Shown piece after piece: positions 19,584 to 27,629 of a stretch of DNA of 64,000 bases. The notes below the pieces were generated by a model, which saw only the letters and a list, made by a program, of their open reading frames with translations, was not told where the DNA came from and did not search any database. Made by a program: the position numbers and the translations under genes. Source of the DNA: Streptomyces sp. SCSIO 75703 (GTDB taxonomy: Bacteria > Actinomycetota > Actinomycetes > Streptomycetales > Streptomycetaceae). The stretch is taken from NCBI RefSeq assembly GCF_036607905.1, contig NZ_CP144555.1:3410001-3474000 (forward strand), read 5' to 3'. How positions within the stretch are numbered: the first letter of the stretch is position 1; every line of letters begins with the position of its first letter.

Positions 19584-20546
19584 ATGACTCCGTGGCGCCG
19601 CACCCTGCACGCGTCGGGCCTCGCGGGCGCCCTGACCCTGGGCACCCTCGCGACGGCCCCCGTCCCCGCCGGAGCACACGCGGCGGGTCCGGGGACGCTG
19701 ACAGCGGCGGTGGAGGGGACGGGCGCCCGGTCGGAGGCGGGGACGGGAGCCGGGCCGGGGGTTTCGGTGCGCGGGGACGGCGGCGGGGCCGGGGTGGGGT
19801 CGGGGCCCGGGGGCGGGAACGAGACGGCGCCGCGGTCCGCGGGCGGGTCCGGGTCCGGGCCGACGTACGGGAACGGGGGCGGCGGCGACGGTGGGGTGAG
19901 GGCCGGTACCGCTGGGGCGAGGGCCGCCGGGCCGGCCTCGGCGGCGCCGTCTCCGGGCGGGGCCGTCCCACCGACGGCGGGCCCTCCGGCCGGGGACGCC
20001 GACGGCACGGACCGGGAAGACCGGGAGGAGACGGACGGCGGGGCCGTTCCGCCGGGGCCCGGGAACGCCGTGGGCGGCGACGGCGGGGACGACGCCGGGC
20101 GGGGCGGCACGGAGACGGCCGCGCCTGCCGACGACGGACCGGTGCCCGCCCCCGGGCCCCCGTCCACCGACCCCTCCGGCCCGGCCGCGTCCCCGTCCGC
20201 CTCGGCCGAGCCCTCCCGGGCGGGCAGCCGGCCCGGTGAGGGACGACCGCGGCCGGGACGCCCCGAACCGGAGGAGAACGCCGACGCCGACGCCGACGCC
20301 GCGGTCGAGGACGGCGACGCCCAGGCCGGGGGCAGCGGCGTCCCCGACGGTCCGGACACCCCCGTCCCGCCCTCCGCGGCCTTCCACGTGCCCTCCGCGA
20401 CCCCGTCGGCCACGGAGGTGGACACCGGCACGCCCGCCGCGGCCGGCGCACCGGTCCGGCGGCTGCTGCCGCTCGGCACCGGACTGGTCCTGGTCGGCCT
20501 CGGCCTGGCCCTCGCCTTCGTCGGCCTCCGCCTGCGCCGTCACTAG
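19584..20546 (+). CDS. secreted low-complexity protein with C-terminal membrane anchor
   Basis: A 320-residue protein not assigned to a family. A signal peptide (about 1-34, RRTLHASGLAGALTLGTLATA, cleavage near AHAAG) is followed by about 240 residues of Gly/Ala/Pro/Asp/Glu low-complexity sequence without recognisable domains. A C-terminal helix (LPLGTGLVLVGLGLALAFVGLRL) with RRH tail would leave it anchored outside the cell. LPLGTG resembles but does not match sortase LPXTG or LAXTG signals. A ribosome site AGGGGG lies about 8 bases before the ATG. It may be a wall-spanning stalk. Confidence 0.65.
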   Translation: MTPWRRTLHASGLAGALTLGTLATAPVPAGAHAAGPGTLTAAVEGTGARSEAGTGAGPGVSVRGDGGGAGVGSGPGGGNETAPRSAGGSGSGPTYGNGGGGDGGVRAGTAGARAAGPASAAPSPGGAVPPTAGPPAGDADGTDREDREETDGGAVPPGPGNAVGGDGGDDAGRGGTETAAPADDGPVPAPGPPSTDPSGPAASPSASAEPSRAGSRPGEGRPRPGRPEPEENADADADAAVEDGDAQAGGSGVPDGPDTPVPPSAAFHVPSATPSATEVDTGTPAAAGAPVRRLLPLGTGLVLVGLGLALAFVGLRLRRH

Positions 20547-20861
20547 GGTCTGCTGTCCGGACAGGTTGGTGACACGGCCGGCGGGTGTCTGGCCGTCGAT
20601 GCCGGTGTGGGGCCGGACCGGGGCCGTCCGCGTGTGCCCGGGACGCGGACGGCTCTCCGTGGCGCGGCCGGCCGCGCGGTCTGGAGGCCGGGGCGGGCCC
20701 CCGCTCTCCAGGCGGCGACCCCGGCCCCGGGCGGTCTCCCGAGCCGGGGCCGCGGCGGCTTGAGCCGGGGCGGATCGGTGGGCGGGGCCGGGGCCGGGGC
20801 CAGGGCCGGGGCGGGGCCGGTGGCCAGGGCGGGCGCCGGGCCGGGTGGCCCGGGGGAGCCG
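20547..20861. other. intergenic region with G-rich run
   Basis: A 315-bp gap between the secreted protein and the convergent quinone reductase, with no supported gene. It contains a 12-bp perfect palindrome (20553-20564, CTGTCCGGACAG) just after the stop. From about 20775 to 20820 there is a series of GGGG runs separated by CC, which could form a G-quadruplex on the plus strand. Confidence 0.6.
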
Positions 20862-21845
20862 CTACGCGCCGGCGATCAGCAGCACCTTGCCGATGTGCCC
20901 GCTCTCCTCCAGCACCCGGTGCCCGTCCGCCGCCGCGCTCAGCGGCAGCTCACGATCGATCACCGGCCGCACGTGGCCCCCGGCGATCAGCGGCCAGACG
21001 TGCTCCCGTACGGCCGCCACGATCGCCGCCTTCTCCTCCAGCGGGCGGGCCCGCAGGGAGGTCGCGCTGACGGCGGCGCGCTTGGTGAGCAGGGCCCCGA
21101 TGTTCAGCTCGCCCTTCACGCCGCCCTGGAGGCCGATGATGGCGAGGCGGCCGTTCACGGCGAGGGCCCGCACATTGCGGTCGAGGTACTTGGCGCCCAT
21201 GTTGTCGAGGATGACGTCGGCGCCCGCGCCGCCGGTGGCCTCCCTGATCTCGGCGACGAAGTCCTGCTCCCGGTAGTTGATCAGGATGTCGGCGCCCAGC
21301 GCGGCGCACCGCTCCAGCTTGGCCGCGGTGCCCGCCGTGACGGCGACCTTCGCGCCGACGGCCTTGGCGAGCTGGATCGCCATGGTGCCGATGCCGCTGG
21401 AGCCGCCGTGCACGAGAAGCGTCTCCCCGGGGCGCAGGTGGGCGACCATGAAGACGTTGGACCAGACCGTGCAGACCACCTCGGGCAGCGCCGCCGCCTC
21501 CGTCAGGCCGACGCCCTCGGGCACCGGCAGGAGCTGTCCGGCCGGGACGACGACCTTCTCGGCGTATCCGCCGCCCGCGAGCAGCGCGCACACCTCGTCG
21601 CCGACCGCCCAGCCGGAGACACCGGTGCCGATCGCGGTGATGCGCCCGGAGCATTCCAGGCCGGGGTAGGGGGAGGAGCCGGGCGGCGGGTCGTAGAAGC
21701 CCATGCGTTGCATGATGTCGGCCCGGTTGACGGCGCTCGCCGCCACCTCGACCAGGACCTCGCCCTCGCCGGGCACCGGATCGGGGACCTCGGCCCACAC
21801 CAGCGCCTCGGGGCCTCCGGGTTCGGGAATCGTGATCGCATGCAT
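20862..21845 (-). CDS. NAD(P)H quinone oxidoreductase, PIG3-like MDR
   Basis: A 327-residue medium-chain reductase without the zinc ligands of alcohol dehydrogenases. The GroES-like domain (about 1-125) has the PIG3-type block VNRADIMQRMGFYDPPPGSSPYPGLECSG. The Rossmann domain (about 126-265) has the nucleotide-binding motif HGGSSGIGTMAIQLAKAVGA. It reduces quinones or enones with NADPH in the cytosol. The ATG follows a short 60-bp gap containing the terminator of the upstream potassium-channel unit, so it probably has its own promoter there. Confidence 0.9.
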   Translation of the reverse strand: MHAITIPEPGGPEALVWAEVPDPVPGEGEVLVEVAASAVNRADIMQRMGFYDPPPGSSPYPGLECSGRITAIGTGVSGWAVGDEVCALLAGGGYAEKVVVPAGQLLPVPEGVGLTEAAALPEVVCTVWSNVFMVAHLRPGETLLVHGGSSGIGTMAIQLAKAVGAKVAVTAGTAAKLERCAALGADILINYREQDFVAEIREATGGAGADVILDNMGAKYLDRNVRALAVNGRLAIIGLQGGVKGELNIGALLTKRAAVSATSLRARPLEEKAAIVAAVREHVWPLIAGGHVRPVIDRELPLSAAADGHRVLEESGHIGKVLLIAGA

Positions 21846-21858
21846 GGGGCCGACGCTA

Positions 21859-21897
21859 CCCTTCCGCCACCGTCCGGGAACCGGTGTGGCGGAAGGG
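21859..21897 (-). terminator. terminator after the potassium-channel gene
   Basis: A 12-bp stem (21859-21870 with 21886-21897) and 15-nt loop, located just past the minus-strand channel gene's stop at 21906 and before the quinone-reductase start. Confidence 0.6.
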
Positions 21898-21905
21898 AAA
21901 ACGCG

Positions 21906-23012
21906 TCAGTCGCGGGGCAGCGGGCGGATGTCGGGCGTCACCTGCCGGCCCGGGGTGGCCCGGACAATGGTGATCAGGCGGTCCGTCAGCTCCAGTCCGC
22001 CGACGGCCGGATCGTCGTAGCCGAGCACCCGGTGTCCGCGCAGGACGCTCACCACGAGGTCGTCCAGCTCGCGGGGGTTCCGGCCCACCTCGGCCTTTAT
22101 GACGGGGCGTTCCACGAGGTCGAGCCCGGTGCCCTGGTGGATGAGATCCTCTATCACCATGCCCGCGGCGGGGCTGAGCACGGAGAGCCCGAGCAGCCGG
22201 CCGGCGGCGCTGGCGCTGGTGATCACCGCGTCGGCGCCGGACTGCTTCAGCAGCGGCGCGTTCTCCTCCTCGCGGACCGCGACCACGATCTTCGCGCCGC
22301 GGTTGATCTGCCGGGCGGTCAGCGTCACCAGCACGGCCGTGTCGTCGCGCTGGGTGGCGATGATGATCTGCCGGGCCCGCTGGACCTCGGCGCGCTTCAG
22401 CACATCGCTGCGGGTGGCGTCGCCGACCACCCCGGCGAAGCCGTCGGCCGCGGCGGCGTCGATCACCTTGCTGCTCGGGTCCACCACGACGACCTGCTCC
22501 TTGCGGAGCCCCGCCGCGCAGACGGTCTGGAGCGCCGAGCGTCCCTTCGTACCGAAGCCGACGACGACGGTGTGGTCGCGCAACGCGGACCTCCAGCGGT
22601 TCAGGCGCCATTCCTCCCGGGTGCGTTCGGTGAGGACTTCCAGCGTGGTGCCGACGAGGATGATCAGGAAGAGCACCCGCAGCGGCGTGATGACGAGGAT
22701 GTTGGTCAGCCGGGCGGCGTCCCCGACCGGGGTGATGTCGCCGTATCCGGTGGTGGAGAGCGTGACGGTGGCGTAGTAGCAGGCGTCGAGGAAGTCCACG
22801 GAGTCGCCCGCGCCGTCGTGGTAGCCGCCCCGGTCGGCGTAGACGATCACCGAGGTGACCATCAGGACGAGCACCGCCATCGAGAGCCGCTTGGCGACCT
22901 GGCGGAACGGCCGTTCCACCGCCTTCCTCGGGAGTTTCACCCGGTGGGTCACGAGGTGTTCGTCCGCCTGGCGGGCGATCGCGTCCTGGCCCGGAAGTTT
23001 CACGTGAAACAC
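21906..23012 (-). CDS. potassium channel family protein with RCK (TrkA-N) domain
   Basis: A 368-residue two-helix channel. TM1 (about 44-60) and TM2 (about 105-125) flank a pore loop with filter T88-G-Y-G-D92. A Rossmann-type RCK domain (about 145-270, VVVGFGTKGRSALQTV) and a TrkA-C-like C-terminus (about 280-360) follow. It probably conducts K+ and is gated by a nucleotide or ion at the RCK ring. GTG 23012 overlaps the moeA 3' end by 13 bp; a second GTG at 23003 has better ribosome-site spacing. The start is built from a parS sequence, so the first residues, MFHVKL, are dictated by it. Confidence 0.88.
   Translation of the reverse strand: MFHVKLPGQDAIARQADEHLVTHRVKLPRKAVERPFRQVAKRLSMAVLVLMVTSVIVYADRGGYHDGAGDSVDFLDACYYATVTLSTTGYGDITPVGDAARLTNILVITPLRVLFLIILVGTTLEVLTERTREEWRLNRWRSALRDHTVVVGFGTKGRSALQTVCAAGLRKEQVVVVDPSSKVIDAAAADGFAGVVGDATRSDVLKRAEVQRARQIIIATQRDDTAVLVTLTARQINRGAKIVVAVREEENAPLLKQSGADAVITSASAAGRLLGLSVLSPAAGMVIEDLIHQGTGLDLVERPVIKAEVGRNPRELDDLVVSVLRGHRVLGYDDPAVGGLELTDRLITIVRATPGRQVTPDIRPLPRD
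22997..23010. other. parS centromere site (ParB-binding), 14-bp perfect palindrome
   Basis: GTTTCACGTGAAAC is the perfect 14-bp Streptomyces parS core. ParB nucleates here, and ParA-driven segregation organises origin regions at sporulation. The site lies entirely within coding DNA where moeA ends and the channel gene begins. Confidence 0.93.
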
Positions 23013-24532
23013 ACTCCGATTCCACCGGCCGCCCAGGGCAGGTCGAGGATCTCGGTCTCCTGTCCCGGCCGCACGCCGCCGGGCGGGACGACCGCCAGGG
23101 CGTCGGCCGCGGCCATGCCGCGCAGCATCGCCGGACCGTTGTAGTGCAGCGGCACGGCGCCGCCGCCGCGCAGGGCGACGGGAACCAGCCGGGTGTCGTA
23201 CGGATGGCCCGGCACCGCGCCCCGGGCCGGCAGCGCGCGGGGCGCGGGGGCGGGCCGGGCGGCGAGAATGCGCAGCAGCGGCTCGGCCAGCGTGAGCAGG
23301 CCGGATACGGCGGCGAGGGGGTTGCCGGGCAGCCCGACGAGGTGCTGGGCCTCCCCGGTCCGGGCCAGCAGCATGGGGTGCCCAGGACGCACCCTGACCC
23401 CGTCCACCAGCAGGTCGGCGCCGATCCGCGCGAGGACCGGGTGGACGTGGTCGACGGGGCCCGCCGCGGTGCCGCCGGTCGTGACGATCAGGTCGGCGGT
23501 CGATTCCGTGATCGCCCGGTGCAGGGCCTCGGCGTCGTCACCGATCCGGCGGACGGCGCCCGTCTCGCCGCCCAGGGCCCGGATCCAGGGCGGCAGCATC
23601 GGGCCGAGGGCGTCCCGGATGAGGCCCTCGCGGGGCAGTCCGGCGGTGAGCAGTTCGTCGCCGAGGACGAGGAGGTCGACGCGCGGCCGGGGGACCACGT
23701 CGAGGGTGTCGTAACCGGCCGCCGCCGCGAGCCCGAGCACGGCGGGGGTCACCAGGGTGCCGAGGGGCAGCAACTGGTCGCCGCCCCGGCACTCCTGGCC
23801 CCGGGGGCGGATGTCCTGGCCGTGCACGACCTCGTGGGTGGCGTGCAGCCGGTCGGGACCGCCGGTGCCCCGGGACGCGGCGCTCTCGTGTCCGGTACGG
23901 CCGTGCTCGGCGTGGCCGCCGCCGGGACCGCTGTCGGGACGACTGCCGGGATGGCCGTCGTCGGTGACCGCGGGCCCGGTGCGGCCCTGCACTCCGCGGC
24001 CCGCCCCCGGGCGCCCGTGGTCGACGCGCCCGTGTTCGGTGCGCAGGACGGCCGTGGTGTCCGGGGGGACGCGGGCACCGGTGGCGATACGGACGGCCTC
24101 GCCGTCGGTGAGGGGCGGGGCCGCCGCGTGCCCGGCGAGCACCCCGTCCTCGCGGACGGTCCACGGGCCCGGTCCGGCGACCGCCCAGCCGTCCATCGCG
24201 GAGGTGTCGAAGGAGGGCAGGTCCGTGAGGGCGGGCAGGGCCGTGGCCAGGGTGAGGCCGAGGGCGGCGTCGAGGGGGACGGTGAGCGGTGCCCGGCCGG
24301 CCGCGCGGACGGCGGTGCGCGCGGCGCGCTCGGCGGTCGCGCGGGCCTCGGGCCAGGGCGTGGCCCGGTGGCGGTGGTCCGGCGTACGGGCCGGGGCGCC
24401 GTCGTGGGTGTGCGGTGCGCGGGACGCGGGCGCCGGGTCGTGCGGGGGGCGGTTCTCCTTCACCAGGGCGAGTGCTTCCTCGGCGCCGAGATCGTCCGCT
24501 TCCTCGCCGGCCCGCGTGCCCGGGGCGGTCAT
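23000..24532 (-). CDS. moeA: molybdopterin molybdotransferase MoeA
   Basis: A 510-residue enzyme that inserts molybdate into adenylylated molybdopterin. The MoeA N-domain motif FDTSAMDGWAVAGP, the molybdopterin-binding domain (about 290-430, VDLLVLGDELL and LIVTTGGTAAGPVDHVHP) and GLPGNPLAAVSG are present. It is longer than typical MoeA (about 400-430) because of an unstructured Gly/His/Arg-rich N-terminus (about 20-60) and an insertion of about 80 residues (about 185-270). The usual GGTSxG reads GGTAAG. ATG 24532 overlaps the MobA-like stop by one base. Confidence 0.88.
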   Translation of the reverse strand: MTAPGTRAGEEADDLGAEEALALVKENRPPHDPAPASRAPHTHDGAPARTPDHRHRATPWPEARATAERAARTAVRAAGRAPLTVPLDAALGLTLATALPALTDLPSFDTSAMDGWAVAGPGPWTVREDGVLAGHAAAPPLTDGEAVRIATGARVPPDTTAVLRTEHGRVDHGRPGAGRGVQGRTGPAVTDDGHPGSRPDSGPGGGHAEHGRTGHESAASRGTGGPDRLHATHEVVHGQDIRPRGQECRGGDQLLPLGTLVTPAVLGLAAAAGYDTLDVVPRPRVDLLVLGDELLTAGLPREGLIRDALGPMLPPWIRALGGETGAVRRIGDDAEALHRAITESTADLIVTTGGTAAGPVDHVHPVLARIGADLLVDGVRVRPGHPMLLARTGEAQHLVGLPGNPLAAVSGLLTLAEPLLRILAARPAPAPRALPARGAVPGHPYDTRLVPVALRGGGAVPLHYNGPAMLRGMAAADALAVVPPGGVRPGQETEILDLPWAAGGIGVCFT

Positions 24533-25512
24533 CAGACGTCCGGCTGGCTGTCGGGACGCGCCCCGGTTCCGTCGCCGCCCGGCGGGACGGTGTTTGTGGC
24601 CGGGCCGGGGGGCGCCGGCTCCGCCGCCTCCTCGGCCCAGCGCAGGGCCAGTGCCTCGGCCTTGCGGACGGCCTCGGCGACGGCCTCCGGTCCCCCCGCG
24701 GCCCGTCCCGCGGCGTAGCCGACGAGGAAGGTGGTCAGCGGGGCGGCCGGGCGGGCGACACCGTGCGCGGCGTCGCGGGCGAGGTCGAGCAGGAGGGTGA
24801 TGTCGACGTCGAGGTCGATGCCCAGCTCGTCCTTGGCTGCGGAGATCCATTCATCCAACACGTGACCATGCTCCCTGATACGTGCCCTTGCGGTGGCGAT
24901 GTCGTCCCAGGTGTCGCAGTCGAAGGACGCGACGGCGTCGGGGACGCGGCTGAGGTGGAGTGCGGCGGTGAGCCGGCGCAGGGGGAGCCCGGCCAGGCCG
25001 CCCCGTTCGTCGGAGAGCCCGGCCAGGACGCGGCGCACCGCACCGGCGCGGTAGGCGGCGACGAGGGGCTGGTCGCGGCCCTCGGCGTCGGTGAGCAGCA
25101 CGGCGTCGGCGGGGCCCGCGGCGAGTTCCGCCAGCAGCCGGCCGACGACCGCGGCGTCGAGGAAGGGCAGGTCGGCCGAGACCACGAGGACGTGCTCGGC
25201 CGTGGTGTGCCGCAGTCCGGCGGCGAACGCGGCGAGCGGTCCGCCGCCCGGCGGGTCCTCGCGCGCCCAGACCACGGGCCGGGCGGTGGGCCGGGGGTCG
25301 GCGACGACGACGGTGGTGTTCGCCCCGGCCGCCGCGGCGAGCACCCGGTCGAGCAGGGCCCGGCCGCCGACGCGGAGACCGGGCTTGTCGGCGCCGCCCA
25401 GCCGCCGTGCGGCCCCTCCGGCGAGCACGACGGCGTCGTACGCGACGGCCGCCGTCCCCGGCGCGGGGGCGGGGCCGGCTCCTGGGTCACCGGGCGGTCG
25501 GTACGCGGTCAC
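24532..25512 (-). CDS. MobA-like NTP transferase fused to DUF6457 domain
   Basis: A 326-residue two-domain protein. Residues about 22-205 form a nucleotidyltransferase domain of the MobA/GlmU fold, with AVVLAGGAARRLGGADKPGL, SADLPFLD and FDCDTWDDIATAR. MobA transfers GMP to molybdopterin to make the guanine dinucleotide cofactor. Residues about 215-300 match an actinobacterial DUF6457-type helical domain (LDEWISAAKDELGIDLDVDITLLLDLARDAAHGVARPAAPLTTFLVGYA). It is followed by moeA in a TGATG overlap, consistent with molybdenum cofactor synthesis. GTG 25512 has no good ribosome site; CATACT 6 bases upstream could be a -10 for a leaderless mRNA. Confidence 0.85.
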   Translation of the reverse strand: MTAYRPPGDPGAGPAPAPGTAAVAYDAVVLAGGAARRLGGADKPGLRVGGRALLDRVLAAAAGANTTVVVADPRPTARPVVWAREDPPGGGPLAAFAAGLRHTTAEHVLVVSADLPFLDAAVVGRLLAELAAGPADAVLLTDAEGRDQPLVAAYRAGAVRRVLAGLSDERGGLAGLPLRRLTAALHLSRVPDAVASFDCDTWDDIATARARIREHGHVLDEWISAAKDELGIDLDVDITLLLDLARDAAHGVARPAAPLTTFLVGYAAGRAAGGPEAVAEAVRKAEALALRWAEEAAEPAPPGPATNTVPPGGDGTGARPDSQPDV

Positions 25513-26225
25513 CCCCCGAGTATGCGTGTCCGCGCGATCACAGGGAACGTGGGGGCGCCCGCCGCCCTCCTCCCGGGCCCGTCGGCTGCGGGGCGGCGCC
25601 CGCCGCCGAGCGGAGACGACACGCCCGGTGCGCCCACCCGCCCCCGGGAAAGGGACCGCCGGCGGCCCGGTCACCCGGCGGGCCGCCCCGCAGCAGCGCG
25701 AGCACCCGCCCCGGGGAGACCCCGCCCCGGATGCCGCCCCCGCCCGGCCCGGTGGCCCGGCGGGGCGACGGAGCGACGGGGCGGCGGGGCGACGGGGCGG
25801 CGCCACCGGCACCCGGGCCGACACCGCGTGCCGGGCGGGACCCCGCCGACCGGCCACCGGCGCCACCGGCGGCAACAACGGCAGGGGGACGAGACCGGCA
25901 TCCCCGGCACCGCGTGCGGGGTCACGCTCGGGCGACCGGCTGCCCGGCGTCACCCCGCCGGCACCGGTCCGTGGCGTCCGGCCTGGCCGGATGCCACGGA
26001 CCGGCCCCCCCGCCCCGGCCCACCGCCTTGGTGCGGCGCGGGCGGGTCGGGGCCCGTATCCGAGCACCGGGGCACACCACGGCACGCTCCGCGCACACGC
26101 CGGGCCGGACACCGCGCGCCGGGCGGAGCCTCCCGGTGCCGCTCCCACGGCCGCGCGGACGGTGGAGGAGACGGAGGAGACGGAGGAGACGGGGACGAGG
26201 TGGGGCGACGGTCCCCGTCACCCGG
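25513..26225. other. 713-bp low-complexity intergenic region
   Basis: No gene is supported here. The open frames are Pro/Arg/Gly-rich shadows without ribosome sites or family similarity. It contains a 20-bp inverted repeat with one mismatch and 1-nt centre (25964-25983 with 25985-26004), and many GGCGGGGCGACG-like near-repeats around 25750-25800. A 9-bp tandem repeat, GGAGGAGAC x3, lies at 26164-26190. A short stem, 26188-26195 with 26212-26219, directly follows the E2 stop on the minus strand and may be the bkd terminator. Confidence 0.6.
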
Positions 26226-27629
26226 TCACAGGGTGCGCAGGAGCACCGCCGGCTGTTCGACGCAGTCCGCCACGTACCGCAGGAAGCCGCCCGCGGTGCC
26301 GCCGTCGCAGACCCGGTGGTCGAAGGTGAGCGAGAGCTGTACGACCTGGCGGGCCGCCAGCTCGCCCTCGTGGACCCAGGGTTTGGGGACGATGCGGCCG
26401 ACGCCGAGCATGGCCGCCTCGGGGTGGTTGACGATCGGCGTGGAGCCGTCGACGCCGAACACGCCGTAGTTGTTGAGGGTGAAGGTGCCGCCGCTCAGCT
26501 CCCCGGGAGTCAGCCGACCGGCGCGGCCGGCCTCGGTGAGCCGGGCGAACTCGGCGGTGAGTCCCTCGGCGTCCCGCGTGTGCGCGTCCCGGATGACGGG
26601 CACCACCAGGCCCCGGTCGGTCTGGGCGGCGAAGCCCAGGTGGATCCGGTCGAGGCGGACGACCTCCCGGGCCTGGGTGTCGACGGTGGAGTTCAGCTCG
26701 GGGAAGCGGGCGAGGGCGGCGGTGCAGATCCGGGCCAGCAGCGCGATCAGGGAGACCTTCGGACCGCCCGCGGCGTTCATCGCGGTGCGGGCCCGCATCA
26801 GCTCGGTCGCGTCGGCGTCCACCCAGCAGGTGGCGTCGGGGATCTCGCGCCGGCTGCGGGAGAGCTTGTCGGCGACGGCGCCCCGGACGCCCTTGAGCGG
26901 GATGCGCGTCCCCTCGGCGGGCGGCGGCGCCGCGACCGGCGCGGCGGGGCGCGGCCCGGCCTCGGCGGCGGTCCTGCCGCCCTGTGCGGCGGCGGCGCGC
27001 AGCGCGTACTCCACGTCGGCGCGCAGGATCAGCCCGTCGGGTCCGGAGCCGGTCATCTCGCGCAGGTCGAGGTCGTTCTGCCGGGCGAGCCTGCGCACCA
27101 GGGGGGAGATGACGGGGACCGGGCCGTCCGGCTGCTCGGCGGGGGCCGGGTGGCTGTCGGCCCGCGCCGGTAGGCGGGCGGCGGGGCCGGTGCGCTCCGG
27201 CCGCACCCGGCGCCGGCGGGCGGGGGCCTTTGAGGTGCCGTAGCCGACCAGGACGTTGCCCGAGCCCTCGGCCGGTGCCGCCTGCCCGCGCTCCGCCTCG
27301 GGCGCCCGCTCCCCCTCCGGGGCCTGCCGGGTGCCGGCGGCCCCGGTGCCCGGACCGGTCGCCGCGGTCCCCTCCGGCGCCGGCTCGCCCACGGCGACCG
27401 TGATCAGCGGCGCCCCGACGGGCAGCTCCGTGCCCTCCTCGCCGAAGCGGGCGGTGACCACTCCGGCGTAGGGGCAGGGCACCTCGACCATCGCCTTGGC
27501 GGTCTCCACCTCGACGACCGGCTGGTCGACGGCGACCGGCTCGCCGACCTCGACCAGCCAGCGCACGATCTCCGCCTCGGTGAGCCCCTCACCGAGGTCG
27601 GGGAGCTTGAACTCCAGCACCTGTGCCAT
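26226..27629 (-). CDS. bkdC: branched-chain 2-oxoacid dehydrogenase E2, operon 2
   Basis: A 467-residue dihydrolipoamide acyltransferase. The lipoyl domain has K45 in VETAKAMVE. The E3/E1-binding domain (about 180-215, VRRLARQNDLDLREMTGSGPDGLILRADV) and catalytic domain ending in DHRVCDGG are present. The domain plan matches the operon-1 E2, but the linker and active-site neighbourhood differ (DHRVCDGG against DHRLVDGE), so these are paralogues, not a recent copy. ATG 27629 overlaps the E1-beta stop by one base (TGATG) and is chosen over an upstream ATG. Confidence 0.92.
   Translation of the reverse strand: MAQVLEFKLPDLGEGLTEAEIVRWLVEVGEPVAVDQPVVEVETAKAMVEVPCPYAGVVTARFGEEGTELPVGAPLITVAVGEPAPEGTAATGPGTGAAGTRQAPEGERAPEAERGQAAPAEGSGNVLVGYGTSKAPARRRRVRPERTGPAARLPARADSHPAPAEQPDGPVPVISPLVRRLARQNDLDLREMTGSGPDGLILRADVEYALRAAAAQGGRTAAEAGPRPAAPVAAPPPAEGTRIPLKGVRGAVADKLSRSRREIPDATCWVDADATELMRARTAMNAAGGPKVSLIALLARICTAALARFPELNSTVDTQAREVVRLDRIHLGFAAQTDRGLVVPVIRDAHTRDAEGLTAEFARLTEAGRAGRLTPGELSGGTFTLNNYGVFGVDGSTPIVNHPEAAMLGVGRIVPKPWVHEGELAARQVVQLSLTFDHRVCDGGTAGGFLRYVADCVEQPAVLLRTL

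Noticed and set aside
20460-20480. LPLGTG as a sortase signal
   Set aside because: The spacing does not match LPXTG or LAXTG, and the helix follows at once. It is kept only as a resemblance.
25671-26221. Two short minus-strand frames (84 and 99 codons) in the bkdC-mobA gap
   Set aside because: Arg/Pro-rich, no ribosome sites, no hydrophobic core pattern; consistent with chance frames.
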